A stretch of 64,000 nucleotides of DNA from Tiliqua scincoides (Eukaryota > Chordata > Lepidosauria > Squamata > Scincidae). Shown piece after piece: positions 1-10,187 of the stretch (its first letter is position 1; each line of letters starts with the position of its first letter). The translations under genes were made by a program, and so were the position numbers. Location: the NCBI RefSeq assembly GCF_035046505.1, contig NC_089822.1, positions 102,494,659 to 102,558,658 on the forward strand, given 5' to 3'. The notes under the pieces were generated by a model. The model was given only the letters and a program-made list of their open reading frames with translations. It had not been told where the DNA came from and searched no databases.

Positions 1-95
1 TTTTCAATCAGGTTGATGGCTGGGATGAGGCAAAAATAAAGGGCTCAATAGCTCCCTCTTTGATGCATTTTAAAGCATCTACCGGCCCTTTAATC

Positions 96-261
96 CAGTG
101 ATTCCCAAACATTTTTGACTGGTGGCTCCCTTGACCTGCTGGATCATTGGCCAAGACTCCCCATTAGGATTACAATCCTATACATTGCATAGGGTGGCAG
201 GTTTTTCATGAGGATTTCTTGGATCTCCAGGGAGCTGTAGCTCACTGTATGGGAACCACTG
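96..261. mobile_element. Short hAT element with 8-bp target duplication
   Basis: The ends are CAGTGATTCCCAAAC and its near complement GTATGGGAACCACTG. They are flanked by CTTTAATC (88-95) and CTTTAATT (262-269). Confidence 0.8.
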
Positions 262-269
262 CTTTAATT

Positions 270-1435
270 CATTGTTTCCTGAAGGAGGCCAAGAGGAATT
301 AGTTAGGAAGTGACTACAGTAATTACAGGGCCAATAGCTGAAAGAGACCTTGGCTGCCCTCATAAACATACTTTGTAGAACTGAATGGGATTTTCTTCTG
401 AACCGTCTTATATTGTTACTCATGGTGATGGATATTGCCTATTGCACCCGCTTGAACATTTTACTTTCTGGGAAGGGAGTATATACCTCCCAAGCCTACT
501 GCTGCCATGATTGGCTTACACCCCAAAGGGCATACCCCTGGGAAATGTACCTTCAGAATGCCAGCTTATTTAGCTCTGGGAAAGGTGATGGCTTCCAAAT
601 TGTGTGCTGTGGCACCACAAGGAACTGCGGCAAACTCACAGGGGTGCTGCAGGATGTCCCCTACAACCTCTTCCTGGCTCTCAGGCACCTCCATCTTGGA
701 TCACACAAGATCTGATGAGAATCTTGTCAGATGCAAGATGGCAGCACCCATCTTCCTCGCTCTCCCAGGTGCCACCATCTTGTCTCACGCAGGATCTTGT
801 GCAATCCAGGATAGCAACACCCAGGACAGCCAGAAAGGAGAGGTTGCCACAAAAGAATAGGGCCATGACCACAGTAAGATTGGGAAGCGCTTAGGTCTTA
901 GGATGCCTTAGTTAGAGAGGCAAAGTTTGCTACTGAGGGGCGAGAGAGAAGACAATCCAAATGAAGGACAATTATTTTATTAGGTAATTTGTCATATTGG
1001 CACAATTTAATGATACTGTATTTCTCTTTGGTGCTGCACTTGAGTTAATTACAAATTATTTAATGTTTATTATTTACTGAAATGGTGTTTATTGATTGTG
1101 TGTGTCAATTGATTGTGATACTTTTCTTGTTTTGGTTTGCTGTTGTAAATTGCTTTGAGTGTCACCAAGCCAGAAAAGTGGAATACAGTACAAATTAAAC
1201 TTGACTTCAACTCAGGAGAGAATAGCTTTATACAGTAATACCACCCATAATGCTGCTTCCTTTAGTGCCAGTTTGTTACAGTCCCCTTTGTCCTGATGTG
1301 ATTAACAGTAACTGTAGCTAATGGGAGCAGTGCATTCTGGGTGCTACAGATGGGCTACTGTAGGGAAAAAGGACGCTAGAGTAGTTGGTCGTTAGTTTGA
1401 TCCAGGAGGGCCCTTATGCTAGAGCACCTTATAGC
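270..1435. other. No gene seen
   Basis: Apart from the tandem duplication at 671-860, I see AT-rich non-coding sequence and no convincing exon. The missing HES first exon was looked for here without success. Confidence 0.5.
671..860. repeat. Degenerate tandem duplication, about 83-bp unit
   Basis: A unit with a CTCTCAGGCACC...CCATCTTG pattern near 675 recurs near 758 as CTCTCCCAGGTGCCACCATCTTG. CATCTTG/CAAGATG motifs repeat throughout. Confidence 0.5.
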
Positions 1436-1436
1436 C

Positions 1437-1675
1437 CAATCATTATGTTCAATGAGGCTTACTCCCAGGTAAGTGTGCATACCAAGGACAGCAACTGTTA
1501 CCCTGCACGTGCCTGATCTCGTCTGATCTCAGAAGCTAAGCAGGCTCAGAAGCTAAGCAGGGTCAGGCCTGGGTAGTACTTGGATGGGAGACCGCCTGGG
1601 AATACCAGGTGCTGTAGGCTTATACCATAGTCTTTCGAGACTTAAGGTTGCCAACCAAGTGTGCATAGAATTGCT
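1437..1675. repeat. Short palindromic MITE split by a SINE
   Basis: Half of the roughly 85-bp element (GAGGCTTACTCCCAGGTAAGTGTGCATA) lies before the 5S SINE, and its remaining end (ATAGAATTGCTGCC) lies after it. Confidence 0.6.
1482..1656 (+). mobile_element. 5S rRNA-derived SINE with 11-bp target duplication
   Basis: The body matches 5S rRNA, with the promoter elements visible (AGAAGCTAAGCAGGGTC for box A, GGGAGACCGCCTGGGAATACC for box C). A SINE tail with TAGTCTTTCGAGACTTAAGG follows. AAGTGTGCATA flanks it exactly on both sides (1471-1481, 1657-1667). The box A region is tandemly doubled (AGAAGCTAAGCAGG twice, 17 bp apart). It is not a functional 5S gene. Confidence 0.85.
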
Positions 1676-2175
1676 GCCTTACTGTGAAGAGGACTATGAC
1701 CAAGTCAGTCTTAGCCACAACAATCATACCCCACTATTGGCCTTATTCTGACTACAGTACACATCTCTTGCTGCATTACACAATGCACTTACTCAGGACT
1801 CCATTTTGGTAGGAAGGGTGAGGGTAAGACATAGTTTTTCTGCCTCTCTTCCCCCCAGCATTCCCTCCAGGACTCCACACTTATCTGAAATACATCTGTC
1901 TCTTCTTGCACCTACTTAAAAATCATGGGCAAACTAGGTCTTGTTCAGAGCAGCTACGAGTTAAAAGAGCATTTGTCAGACTAATAAAAGGTTGTGAGTT
2001 TGTTCAGATTAAAGAAGCATCATCCGCTCCCAACACCATCCCGCCAACAATTGTTAACAGCTTGCCTTAAAAGGACAGAGTTACCTCCCCGTTATGTCTT
2101 GCATTGTTCTCTGCTCCGAAACAATCTGGGCAGGGACAAAAATTAACTAGCCATTATCAGAACAAGCAGCACATA
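1676..2175. other. No gene seen
   Basis: Unique-looking non-coding sequence with no supported exon or repeat. Confidence 0.5.
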
Positions 2176-3164
2176 CACAGGCCAACACACATTTTGCTTT
2201 CTTAAAGCTTACACCAATTCCTGGGCTGTGGCATAGCTAAGGGGGTGCAGGGAGTAGCAGTTGCTCCGGGCATCAAGCTTTAGGGGGGCAACAAGCTGAG
2301 CTTAACACTAGTGACCAAAAATGTGAAAATCTTAGTATGTATCAATAATACCATCATGTTATATATCATTGGAAAGGTAACTTAATTCAGAATGCAGTGC
2401 AACAAACTGCACTGGAATATCTGTATTCTTTCAAATGTTATGGCCAATTAAACTGAAAATGGAAACAACTGCCTTGTGGAACAAAAAGTGAATTTTCAAA
2501 CCAAAAAGTGAACTCCAAACCAACCTATGAGACTAATTGTTCTTAGTGCCAATGAGTTGTTATGATGCAGCATGGAACTTTTTATTTAATTAAATTTGAT
2601 TTTTATCATTTGGGGGGGCTACAAAATCTTCTTTGACCTCAGGTAGCAGATATATGCCTTAGTTATGCCACTGACTGGGGGGGGGGAGGCAGCAGAGCAA
2701 GTGGGTGGTGAGCTGCAGTGGGGGGAGGAGGTGGGTTCCTCCCAATTTTCACTTTTTAAAAAGCCCGGGTGTGATGTCACTTCTGGTTGTGACATCACTT
2801 CCAGGCCAACATTTTGATCTTGGCACCGGACTACATGATCATTAGCTACGCCACTGTTCCTCGGTATATTTGGGGTGCCGATTCCAAAAATGGAATCTGT
2901 TTTACCCTATCACATCTAGTTTTGGAGACACTGCATAGCCTCTTTAGTGAATGGTTCAAGCAGCTTCCTCATGAGGAAGCCTACACCATGGCTTCCTCAT
3001 AAGGAAGCTGCTTGAACCATTCACTAATGAGGCTATACTATCTCTAAAACTAGACATGATAGTGCAAAACGGATGCGGTTTTTGGAATTGGCACCCCAAA
3101 TTCATATCAACCCACCATAAAGTTAGGGAAAAACTTTTCTGACACTCAATTTTGTAGGCCTGTG
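2176..3164. mobile_element. Long palindromic element, copy 1, split by a hAT
   Basis: The ends are CACAGGCC and GGCCTGTG. Without the inserted hAT it is about 350 bp, the same as the copy at 45374. Its centre (2872-3098) is an inverted repeat with arms over 100 bp that meet near CCTACACCATGG. Confidence 0.75.
2226..2856. mobile_element. hAT element inside the palindromic element
   Basis: The ends CTGTGGCATAGCTAAG and ATTAGCTACGCCACTG are near complements. They are flanked by TTCCTGGG (2218-2225) and TTCCTCGG (2857-2864). The intact palindromic copy at 45 kb reads straight across this point. Confidence 0.8.
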
Positions 3165-3466
3165 TTATTAGTTCTCCTAACTGCACACCTCCCAGCCCCC
3201 AATATTGCACCATGAGGCATGTAGACATCCCAGTTCTCCATTTTTCTCCCAAATTCTAACAAAGAAGGCAGAGTGAGCTCCTTGTATTAGGTAGTGCAGC
3301 ATGGGAAGGAATTTTTCAATTCAATTTTGCTTAAAACCATAGGTCGTCGCAATACATTAAAAGAAAAACAACAACAAAATATATAACAATAACCAATAAA
3401 AGCACTCATCCTTAAGATTTATGGAGTGCATGGGAAGGAAAATGTTTTGTTTGCAACACAGTAGAA

Positions 3467-3782
3467 CAGCAATTTTCAATGTTGTTGTTCTCACTGTACC
3501 ACCCCTATTGTCTACTCTATGGTCTTCGCCTCTTGTGATGTCACTTCCAGGAGACTCATTCGACTTCTGTATCTTTGTTTCTAGGGCAAGAACTTACTGC
3601 GGCTTTCAAACTCCCTGGGAGTTTGAAAACTGCAGCTATAGACAGTTGCCCTAGAAACAGAGCTTCAGCACACAGAAGACATTTTCAGCAATTTTCAAAG
3701 CTGTGCTCCAGACTCCTGCAGCACACCTGTGGACCCTTCACATCACAGCAATGTGCCGCGGCATACCAGCTGAAAGTTGCTG
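3467..3782. mobile_element. hAT element with internal palindrome
   Basis: The ends CAGCAATTTTCAA and CTGAAAGTTGCTG are flanked by CAGTAGAA (3459-3466) and CAGGAGAA (3783-3790). Inside, an imperfect inverted repeat of about 42-nt arms contains TTTCAAACTCCC and its exact complement. Confidence 0.75.
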
Positions 3783-3790
3783 CAGGAGAA

Positions 3791-4420
3791 CATTGAATAA
3801 AAACCAAAAGTGACTGCCTCAAAGCCAAACACCACTACTTTTGTACAAGTCCACTGGAGTCTCTGCAAAAGGACCAGACTTTGCCCCAACAATAGAAACT
3901 CCCTTCACATTGTTGACTGGAATTGAGTACATTTTCAAAAGTATAACTATGGAATTTTTTTTTTGTTATTGTGAAGGATATCTTTGTGGATATAGCTGAA
4001 TATTATTTATTTAGCATTTTACAGACTGCACTTTTGTGAACCAGCAACTAATTGAAAGGCAGGAAGCAGAAGGCAGGCAAAAATGGGCATTGCTCTCAGT
4101 AGAGTGGCAAGCTGCCAATTTCTACATACACCGAGAGCTGGCCTTTCCAAAATACTTAATATCTGAAATGAGAGGGGCAAGGCCTTCCCTTTATGAATCT
4201 TTGCACTAAAATGCCCCAGAACTTATGCCCCAACAAACATTTAGCCCTACCTTTCAAAGATACCAAAGAAAATGTCCTCCTGAGCATCTCTTACAAATGT
4301 ACAACTGTGATAGTTTTGTCTAGAAATATTTCTGATCTTGTTGGACAGCTGAAAGCCCTGGCCTACTTCCTGCCTTTGTTTCTCGCCAATAGTTCACCAC
4401 TCTCTCCTCTTGCTTCCACC
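3791..4420. other. No gene seen before the HES exon
   Basis: Non-coding sequence. No first exon for the HES gene could be supported. Confidence 0.4.
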
Positions 4421-4422
4421 AG

Positions 4423-4518
4423 TCCATCAAGCCACTGATTGAAAAACGCCGCAGGGCTCGCATCAATGCTAGCCTGGAACAGCTGAGGAAGCTACTTCAA
4501 CAGACCCCAGATCAACAG
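4423..4518 (+). other. HES-like coding exon (basic region and helix 1)
   Basis: The exon follows a pyrimidine-rich CAG acceptor at 4420-4422 and is followed by GTAACT. It is 96 nt, phase 0 at both ends, the same length as the equivalent HES1 exon. It encodes the proline-containing basic region and the first helix. Confidence 0.92.
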
Positions 4519-6377
4519 GTAACTGCTGCACCCCCAGCAAGGAATAGCAAGGCCCCTTGAAGAACAATCTATCCCTGCAGTCAGACCAACAAGTGCCTTA
4601 AGATACTTACAAGGGCAGAACATGGCTGAAAGCACACCCCACCACCCTCCAAATCTGAAAACTCAACTAACATCCTATACGCGGGGAACACCTTATCAAA
4701 AATTTAGAAGATTGTTGCAACCAGCACATTTTGATGGTAAAAATTTTTTGCTGAGTTAAGGGTGCAGTCCTAACCCCTTATGTCAGTGCTTTCCAGCACT
4801 GACTTAAGGGCAATGCAGCTCTGAGGTAAGGGAACAAACATTCCCTTTGAGGAGGCCTCCGTGAGTGACACCCAACTGCAGGATGCAGCACACGTCCCAT
4901 TGGCACTGCTGTGCCAGTGCTGGACAGCACTGACATAAGGGGTTAGAATTGCGCCCTAAGACACCTAAGTGCTAAATTGGAAGCATAAAAGGTACATGGG
5001 CCATATCCTTCAGGCTGTGCAAGGCAAGGCTGTACATATACTTCAGCATGTGGCCATTCTCTTCTGAAATCTTCAAAGCTAAGAAGTGGCTGCTGATTTC
5101 CCAAACAAAAGGTGAGTTCAGTGCTGAATATTGTCCTTTGTCCTTCACCTCCATAAGAGAAAGACCACAATTATTTCTGACCACAATGACCACAAGGTAA
5201 TCTGTGGTTACATTCCTCTCGCCCTTCCTCTAGGGAGCTCTGGATGCAAGGTCTCCTGCACCCCCATTTTCTCCTCATAGGAATCCTGTGGGTTAGGTCT
5301 AACGGTCCCAGGGTCACTCAGTAAGTTTGATGGCCAAGGTAGGATTTGAACCCTCATCTCCCCAATCCTAAACACACTAACCAGCACATTACACTTGTCT
5401 TATGTGCAATTATATACATTTGCACAAATGTATACAGATAGCAGAATTCAACTTTTCTTGTTGCAGCATTTGTATTACTTGAGTTCAGAATTACTGTTAA
5501 GCGCAGGCAAAGTATGTATTCCATTGCTCTGAAACAACCTGCACTGAGCAGGCAGCAATGATACCGAGTTGATCCTCTTCTGTGATGTGCTATACCAGGA
5601 ACAGGGCAGGAATCAGTGCAACACAATGGGCTCTGTGTACATGTCATGCAGAACTGTAAACAGGAGTGAATTCACTTTTGAACCTTTCCAGAAGCTCCAT
5701 ATAGAGGTGCCTTTTAACCTCTTGGGTTTTTGTCTTCCACAGAATACTAGAGCTTTGTCACGTTTGGAGAAAGCGGAGATTCTGGAGATGACAGTGCAGC
5801 AACTCCACAGGCTCAAGAAGCAAGGTAATGGTCACTTTTCCCCCTCTAGCTCCTCCTCCCCTGGTACAAAACCAAGGCATGCACACAAAAAATGCCAAGT
5901 GCCAGCACCAGGATGCCATTTATTAGCATAAGGAAAACTAGCATATCCAATTTTGCCTCTGCTCCAGGTGCTGTTGCTACATCTTCCCAAGACAGCCAGG
6001 ATTTTGCTGCTGGTTATCGCCACTGCATCAATACTGTCTGTGCTTTTCTCAATTCAGCTGGTTCCTCTTTGAGCCAGGATATGAAATACAAGATTCTGCA
6101 GCAGTTGGAAGAAACCCCAGGGGCCAGGCCTTCCATGACATCAACTCCAGTTTCCAAATTCTGGCAATATCATAAGACAGACTCTCTCTCGTCCTCTCAG
6201 CCTCTCTTACCACGGGCAGCTCTTCCCCCTCCACATCCTCTTTCAGACTCTCAACCTCTTAGCAGTGGGCCTTGTTCACATCCCTCTGCAAGTTCTACCC
6301 TATTGCCCCAGCTACCTGTATCTTGGGCCCAGCCAACTTCTTCTGTTGCAACCATCCATATCTGGAGACCATGGTGA
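4423..6377 (+). CDS. HES-family bHLH-Orange transcriptional repressor, 5' exon not found
   Basis: Three coding exons are visible: 4423-4518 (32 codons), 5743-5824 and 5968-6377 (stop TGA at 6375-6377), all with AG/GT borders and matching phases (0, then 1), about 195 residues in total. Exon one here reads KPLIEKRRRARIN: the basic region with the proline typical of HES proteins, then helix 1. The second gives helix 2 (LEKAEILEMTVQQL). The third gives an Orange domain (FAAGYRHCINTVCAFLNS), a Ser/Pro-rich linker and the C-terminal WRPW tetrapeptide that recruits Groucho/TLE. The exon layout matches HES1, where a short first exon carries the start codon. I could not find that exon between 1 and 4422. 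HES proteins are nuclear repressors, usually Notch-responsive, binding N-box and E-box sites. The basic region looks nearest HES2 or HES1/4, but helix 2 and the loop differ, so I give no paralogue name. The gene converges with MLF2, with stop codons 3.6 kb apart. Confidence 0.92.
4760..4956. mobile_element. PIF/Harbinger-like MITE in HES intron
   Basis: The ends GGGTGCAGTCCTAACCCC and GGGGTTAGAATTGCGCCC are near complements. TAA flanks both sides (4757-4759, 4957-4959). The family (consensus GGGCCCAATCCTATCC) recurs through the window. Confidence 0.7.
5235..5400. repeat. SINE remnant in HES intron
   Basis: It resembles the tRNA-headed SINEs at 15592 and 35545 (GGTCACTCAGTAAG... GGATTTGAACCC...CTAACCAGCACATTACAC). 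Confidence 0.45.
5743..5824 (+). other. HES-like coding exon (loop end and helix 2)
   Basis: The acceptor is TCTTCCACAG and the donor is GTAATG. The exon carries 27 codons plus one base and encodes the conserved RLEKAEILEMTV helix 2 of the bHLH dimerisation domain. Confidence 0.92.
5968..6377 (+). other. HES-like last coding exon (Orange domain, WRPW)
   Basis: The acceptor is TGCTCCAG. The exon completes the split glycine codon, then encodes the Orange domain and a Ser/Pro/Leu-rich linker, and ends in WRPW followed directly by TGA. Confidence 0.93.
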
Positions 6378-7390
6378 AAGGTGTGGCCTCATTCAAGATG
6401 GCTAACCAGGAAAAGATGAGTGTGAAGCCAAGCAGAGCTGCCTTGTGGAAACAAGAGTAGGTTTCTATCCTACAAAACCTTTAATACCAAAGAGTGAACA
6501 CACTTTTTTAACTTTAGATGCAAAGACTTGGAAAACAACTTCGGCTTTGAAGCACAGCAGACTTCTGTCTCATGCTTTAAAAATCTGCCCCAACTCTCTA
6601 AAGCTGGATTAACTGCAGAGGTTTTAGGGCAAACAAACTGAATGTACAACACTTTGACAATGGATATGGTGAGAAAGAAAAACAAAAACAGACAACCAAC
6701 CCTAGGTCCTGGCCTGAAAGGATCCATGGGCTATTCTGAACAATATTGTTCAATCCATTCTGGCTAAGTACCATTATCAATGCAGGATAGGCTTCGTATG
6801 AGGAAAAAAGGAGGGCAGGAACCATGTACACCATCCTGAGCTTGTTGGAGGAAGGGCGGTATAAAAAATGTGAAAAATAAAAAAAGTTGTATAGACATGA
6901 TGCTGTAGAAGACTCTTTGCTGGAGGATAAACTTGATGCCTTAATAAACATAGGAACATAATAAGAGCAGCTCAATTTTTTAAGCAAGGGCTGTAAAGTA
7001 CTTCACTTTCCAGCATTCAACAATGTCAAAGCAACAATGTCAGTATTCCTTGCAAGAATGCCTGGTCTGAAGGAAAACAGGCAGTTTTCATGCTGATCAA
7101 GGCTACAGAGACAGGGCCTGGGGATTTAGTACTACGTTTGTTCTGTTCAGGTTTCCATCTTGCAAATGGCCCCGCATGCTCAGAAGAAAGAGTAAAGATT
7201 TTTAATAAAATGAAGCACACACATGGCTTGTCAAGCTGACTGGTTCACAGTGAGAGAAAAAGGGCAGCCTTTGAGGCAAGGCGTTCTAAGCAGCAGCACT
7301 GCATAAAGTCAACAGTTCTTGTATCCCTCGAGAACTCAGAGACGCAAAGAGCGAGACGCAGTCCGACTCCATTTGCTTTACAGGTTCCAT
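6378..7390. other. HES 3' flank with SINE tail
   Basis: This stretch begins with the HES 3' UTR. A SINE/LINE-type 3' tail lies at about 6775-6885. AATAAA occurs in that tail (about 6877) and again at about 6945 (TTAATAAACAT). Either could end the HES transcript, and I cannot choose. I see no other gene. Confidence 0.45.
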
Positions 7391-7393
7391 TTC

Positions 7394-10008
7394 TTTATTC
7401 AACTTGGATAACATCTAGTTACAAGTTTCACAAAATCAAATTTTATAAGATGGGGAGCTGACTGGAGTGGGGCAGAGGGGTATGGCCTGTTGGTTTGTCC
7501 ACACCTCACCCGATCCCTTGCACCCTTTCATACATACCCCATTTCCAGGGCAGGCAGGCCAAGAGCAAAGGCGACTAAAGGTTATTTTCCAAGTGCTTGA
7601 AACTAATAGCAGGTCAGTAGATTTTCTTACATAGCTGCTGCTTGGAGTGGGTGGATGGATTAAATACAAACTCCAGAATCAGCCAAACGTGGAGCAGGAA
7701 GTACAGAGGGGTGGTGGTAAGAACTCAGGGAGAACACTCCTGCATCTCCCTCAAACACTAAGGGGAGATAACAGGTGGGGGAGTTCAATGAAGGGTCGGG
7801 AGGAGTTAGAAGAAAAAGAACGAAGTAAAATTGCTGTGTCACTCATTCATGGACAAAGTCCCTCACATTCCCCTTGGCCAGCTGCTCTAGGCAAGGAGTA
7901 CAACTGTGCAGAGAGAGTTAGTCACTTAATTTAAATCTTAAGAGGGGCAGGAGGCTAGTATTCAACTTGAGGGAGGTCCAAGTGTTGTTTGGTAGGGGCT
8001 TCGCCATCAGAGTTTCACTGTCTGTACCTGAGCAGAAGGATGAGAAGAGAAGGATAAACAAATGGAAATCAGAAAGGAAGAGAAACGAAATGCAGAAGAA
8101 ACAGGGAGCAAGAGAAATGGAAAATTCAGTGCAAAACCCCTCACTGAAACGATGACGCTGTGGGGCTGAACCATTTCTGATTACAAGTGAGTCAGCCATT
8201 CCAGAATGGAATGTTCCTCCATATAAAAAAGTCTCTGCATATAGAAATCTAGCATTTCCAGAAGATAGGCTAGAACTTTTTCCCCCGTCATATTTTTTCT
8301 GAGGAGAGTTAATTTTTTTTTTTAATGCTGTGGAGGAGTATTTCTTCACATCAGCTGCCCTACACCTGCAGTCCAAAATGGTCCAGTACAGGCTTACCAC
8401 CTTAGTGGGAACTAGGTATCAATCTACTAAACTCAATTGAGATAAACTATTGAGCAACTTCAGGTGCTGGAGCCAAAATAAGAATCTGCTTTTTATTCAT
8501 TATCAAAATTATTAGAAGTAATTGAATCCAAGTTTGATTTGCTCATCTCTGATTAAATGCCTAGTTTCCAATGCAGAATGTACACACTTTCTCTCTTCCC
8601 TTAGGGTATGTCTGCATTGCAACCTCTCTCCCCCAGGACTGGGGTTCTGAAAGCAAAGGGTTCTCTTTCCAGAAAAGCCTTCAAACAGACTAACAACATT
8701 TGGATTCTGGCACTTTCTAGAGAGAAGGGATGACAGCAACCTACCTTTCAAAGCATTTAAGGCAGAAACTTATTTACTCTTAAGCAATCTCCATGAAATA
8801 AGTCCTATCAATTTCAAGGCAAGGCTTGAATTAAGGTGCAATTTTGTAGCACAACTCTTGTGCTCTTGGGTTCTTCTCTTTAACTGCCATCATCTGTAGG
8901 TACAAAAAGTCTTCCTTAATAGGAAGCCCAGCATGACAACGAATCCTTTTGGAAAAGACTGCATGAGGCTCATGACTCACATTCATAACCGGTGAAAGCA
9001 GGAGCACCAGCTCTTGATATTTTCCGTACTTATCTTGCCTGGAAAAAGCACAGATCATTTTGGACCTGCTGCCACAGTTGCAAAGGGCCCCAGATGTCTT
9101 TGAAAGAAAAAAAAAATCCCTGGTATACTGCCTTTCCTCTAAGGAAGTGGCATATATGGACTTTCCAGATGGACTCCCATCCAGGTGCTAACACAGCTCT
9201 GAACTTGCTTGGTTTCAGAATAGACCACAAGCCATCAGATGAATCATATTTCCTGTGGGTTTTTCCTTTTAAAGTGTTTTATTTTATAGAAGTTTTTTTT
9301 TTATACAAACTGCTAACCCCCTCCCGAACAACCCTCAATGTCTCCCATTCCCAGTACTCTTCCTTCTCCAAAGCAGTTATCATTCCAAAAGTGTTTGGAC
9401 TATTCATGACCCCCTATGCCCTACTGATCAAAGCCAAGTTTGCTGGAAACCCACTGTGTCATTAACAGTCTCCCATGCTCTGCCAGCAGCACAAACTCTA
9501 AAGCAGCCATTTTCAACCACTGTGCTGTGGCTCACTGGTGTGCCGCGAATGGTCTGCAGGTTTGCCGTGGGAGTTTGAGGATAGGTTATTTATTAGTAAG
9601 GCCATTGGGGGATGTGAGCCCCTCACCAATAGCATGGTGTGCCTTGCCACTTGTCAAAAGACTGATGGTGTGCCTTGACAATTTCAGCACCTTGTCAGTG
9701 TGCCATGAGTCAAAAAAGGTTGAAAATCACTGCTCTAAAGGCTCGATTCTCAACTGTGGAGATGTATGCATTGCGGATTGTTTTACTGCTGACCATTGAA
9801 ATAAGACACAGGTCCAAGTCATGCGGAAAAAAGTGGTTTGGATTGCCACCTTGTACTTCATCTGAGAAGTTTAGGGAGAGCAACAAGGCTGGAGAGGTAT
9901 ACACTGGGGCACAGCGTGCATGCGAGGGGCAACTGTTAAGACTTACAAGAGCATGAAGGTAGATTTGGGGGTGACTGCATTGCACCCCCCCTTAAGTCTG
10001 CTCTGGAT
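7394..10008 (-). other. MLF2: Probable MLF2 3' UTR and downstream region
   Basis: On the minus strand an AATAAA sits at 7399-7394 after a long stretch with no recognised gene, which makes it a candidate MLF2 polyadenylation signal about 2.6 kb past the stop. A second AATAAA on the same strand near 9278 would give a shorter UTR. A 229-bp hAT element lies inside (9504-9732). The choice between the signals is open. Confidence 0.4.
9504..9732. mobile_element. 229-bp hAT MITE, copy 1
   Basis: The ends CAGCCATTTTCAACC and GGTTGAAAATCACTG are flanked by a perfect 8-bp duplication CTCTAAAG (9496-9503, 9733-9740). The body has GTGTGCC/GGCACAC motifs shared with the copies at 28775, 35756 and 39664. 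Confidence 0.88.
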
Positions 10009-10187
10009 TCACCAGTCGTACCGGCGCGACTGTCTGGTTGGAGACTCCTCCGGTCCCTGAATAGCAAGGCGAGTCCCCTCGGCTCTCCGGCCGCTGCCTC
10101 CCTCATGACGCCGGTACTCCAGCCCTCTTTGCGTCCGGAAGCGGGATGTCTCTCTCCTCCACTCATCATCAAATGCAGCTGCATCAC
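10009..10187 (-). other. MLF2: MLF2 last coding exon
   Basis: The acceptor is GTCTCAG. The exon encodes [17 protein letters not shown] and the Arg-rich tail ending QSRRYDW, followed by TGA at 10011-10009. Confidence 0.96.

Noticed and set aside
1482-1656. Functional 5S rRNA gene
   Set aside because: The sequence has an internal duplication, a SINE tail and target-site duplications, so it is a SINE.
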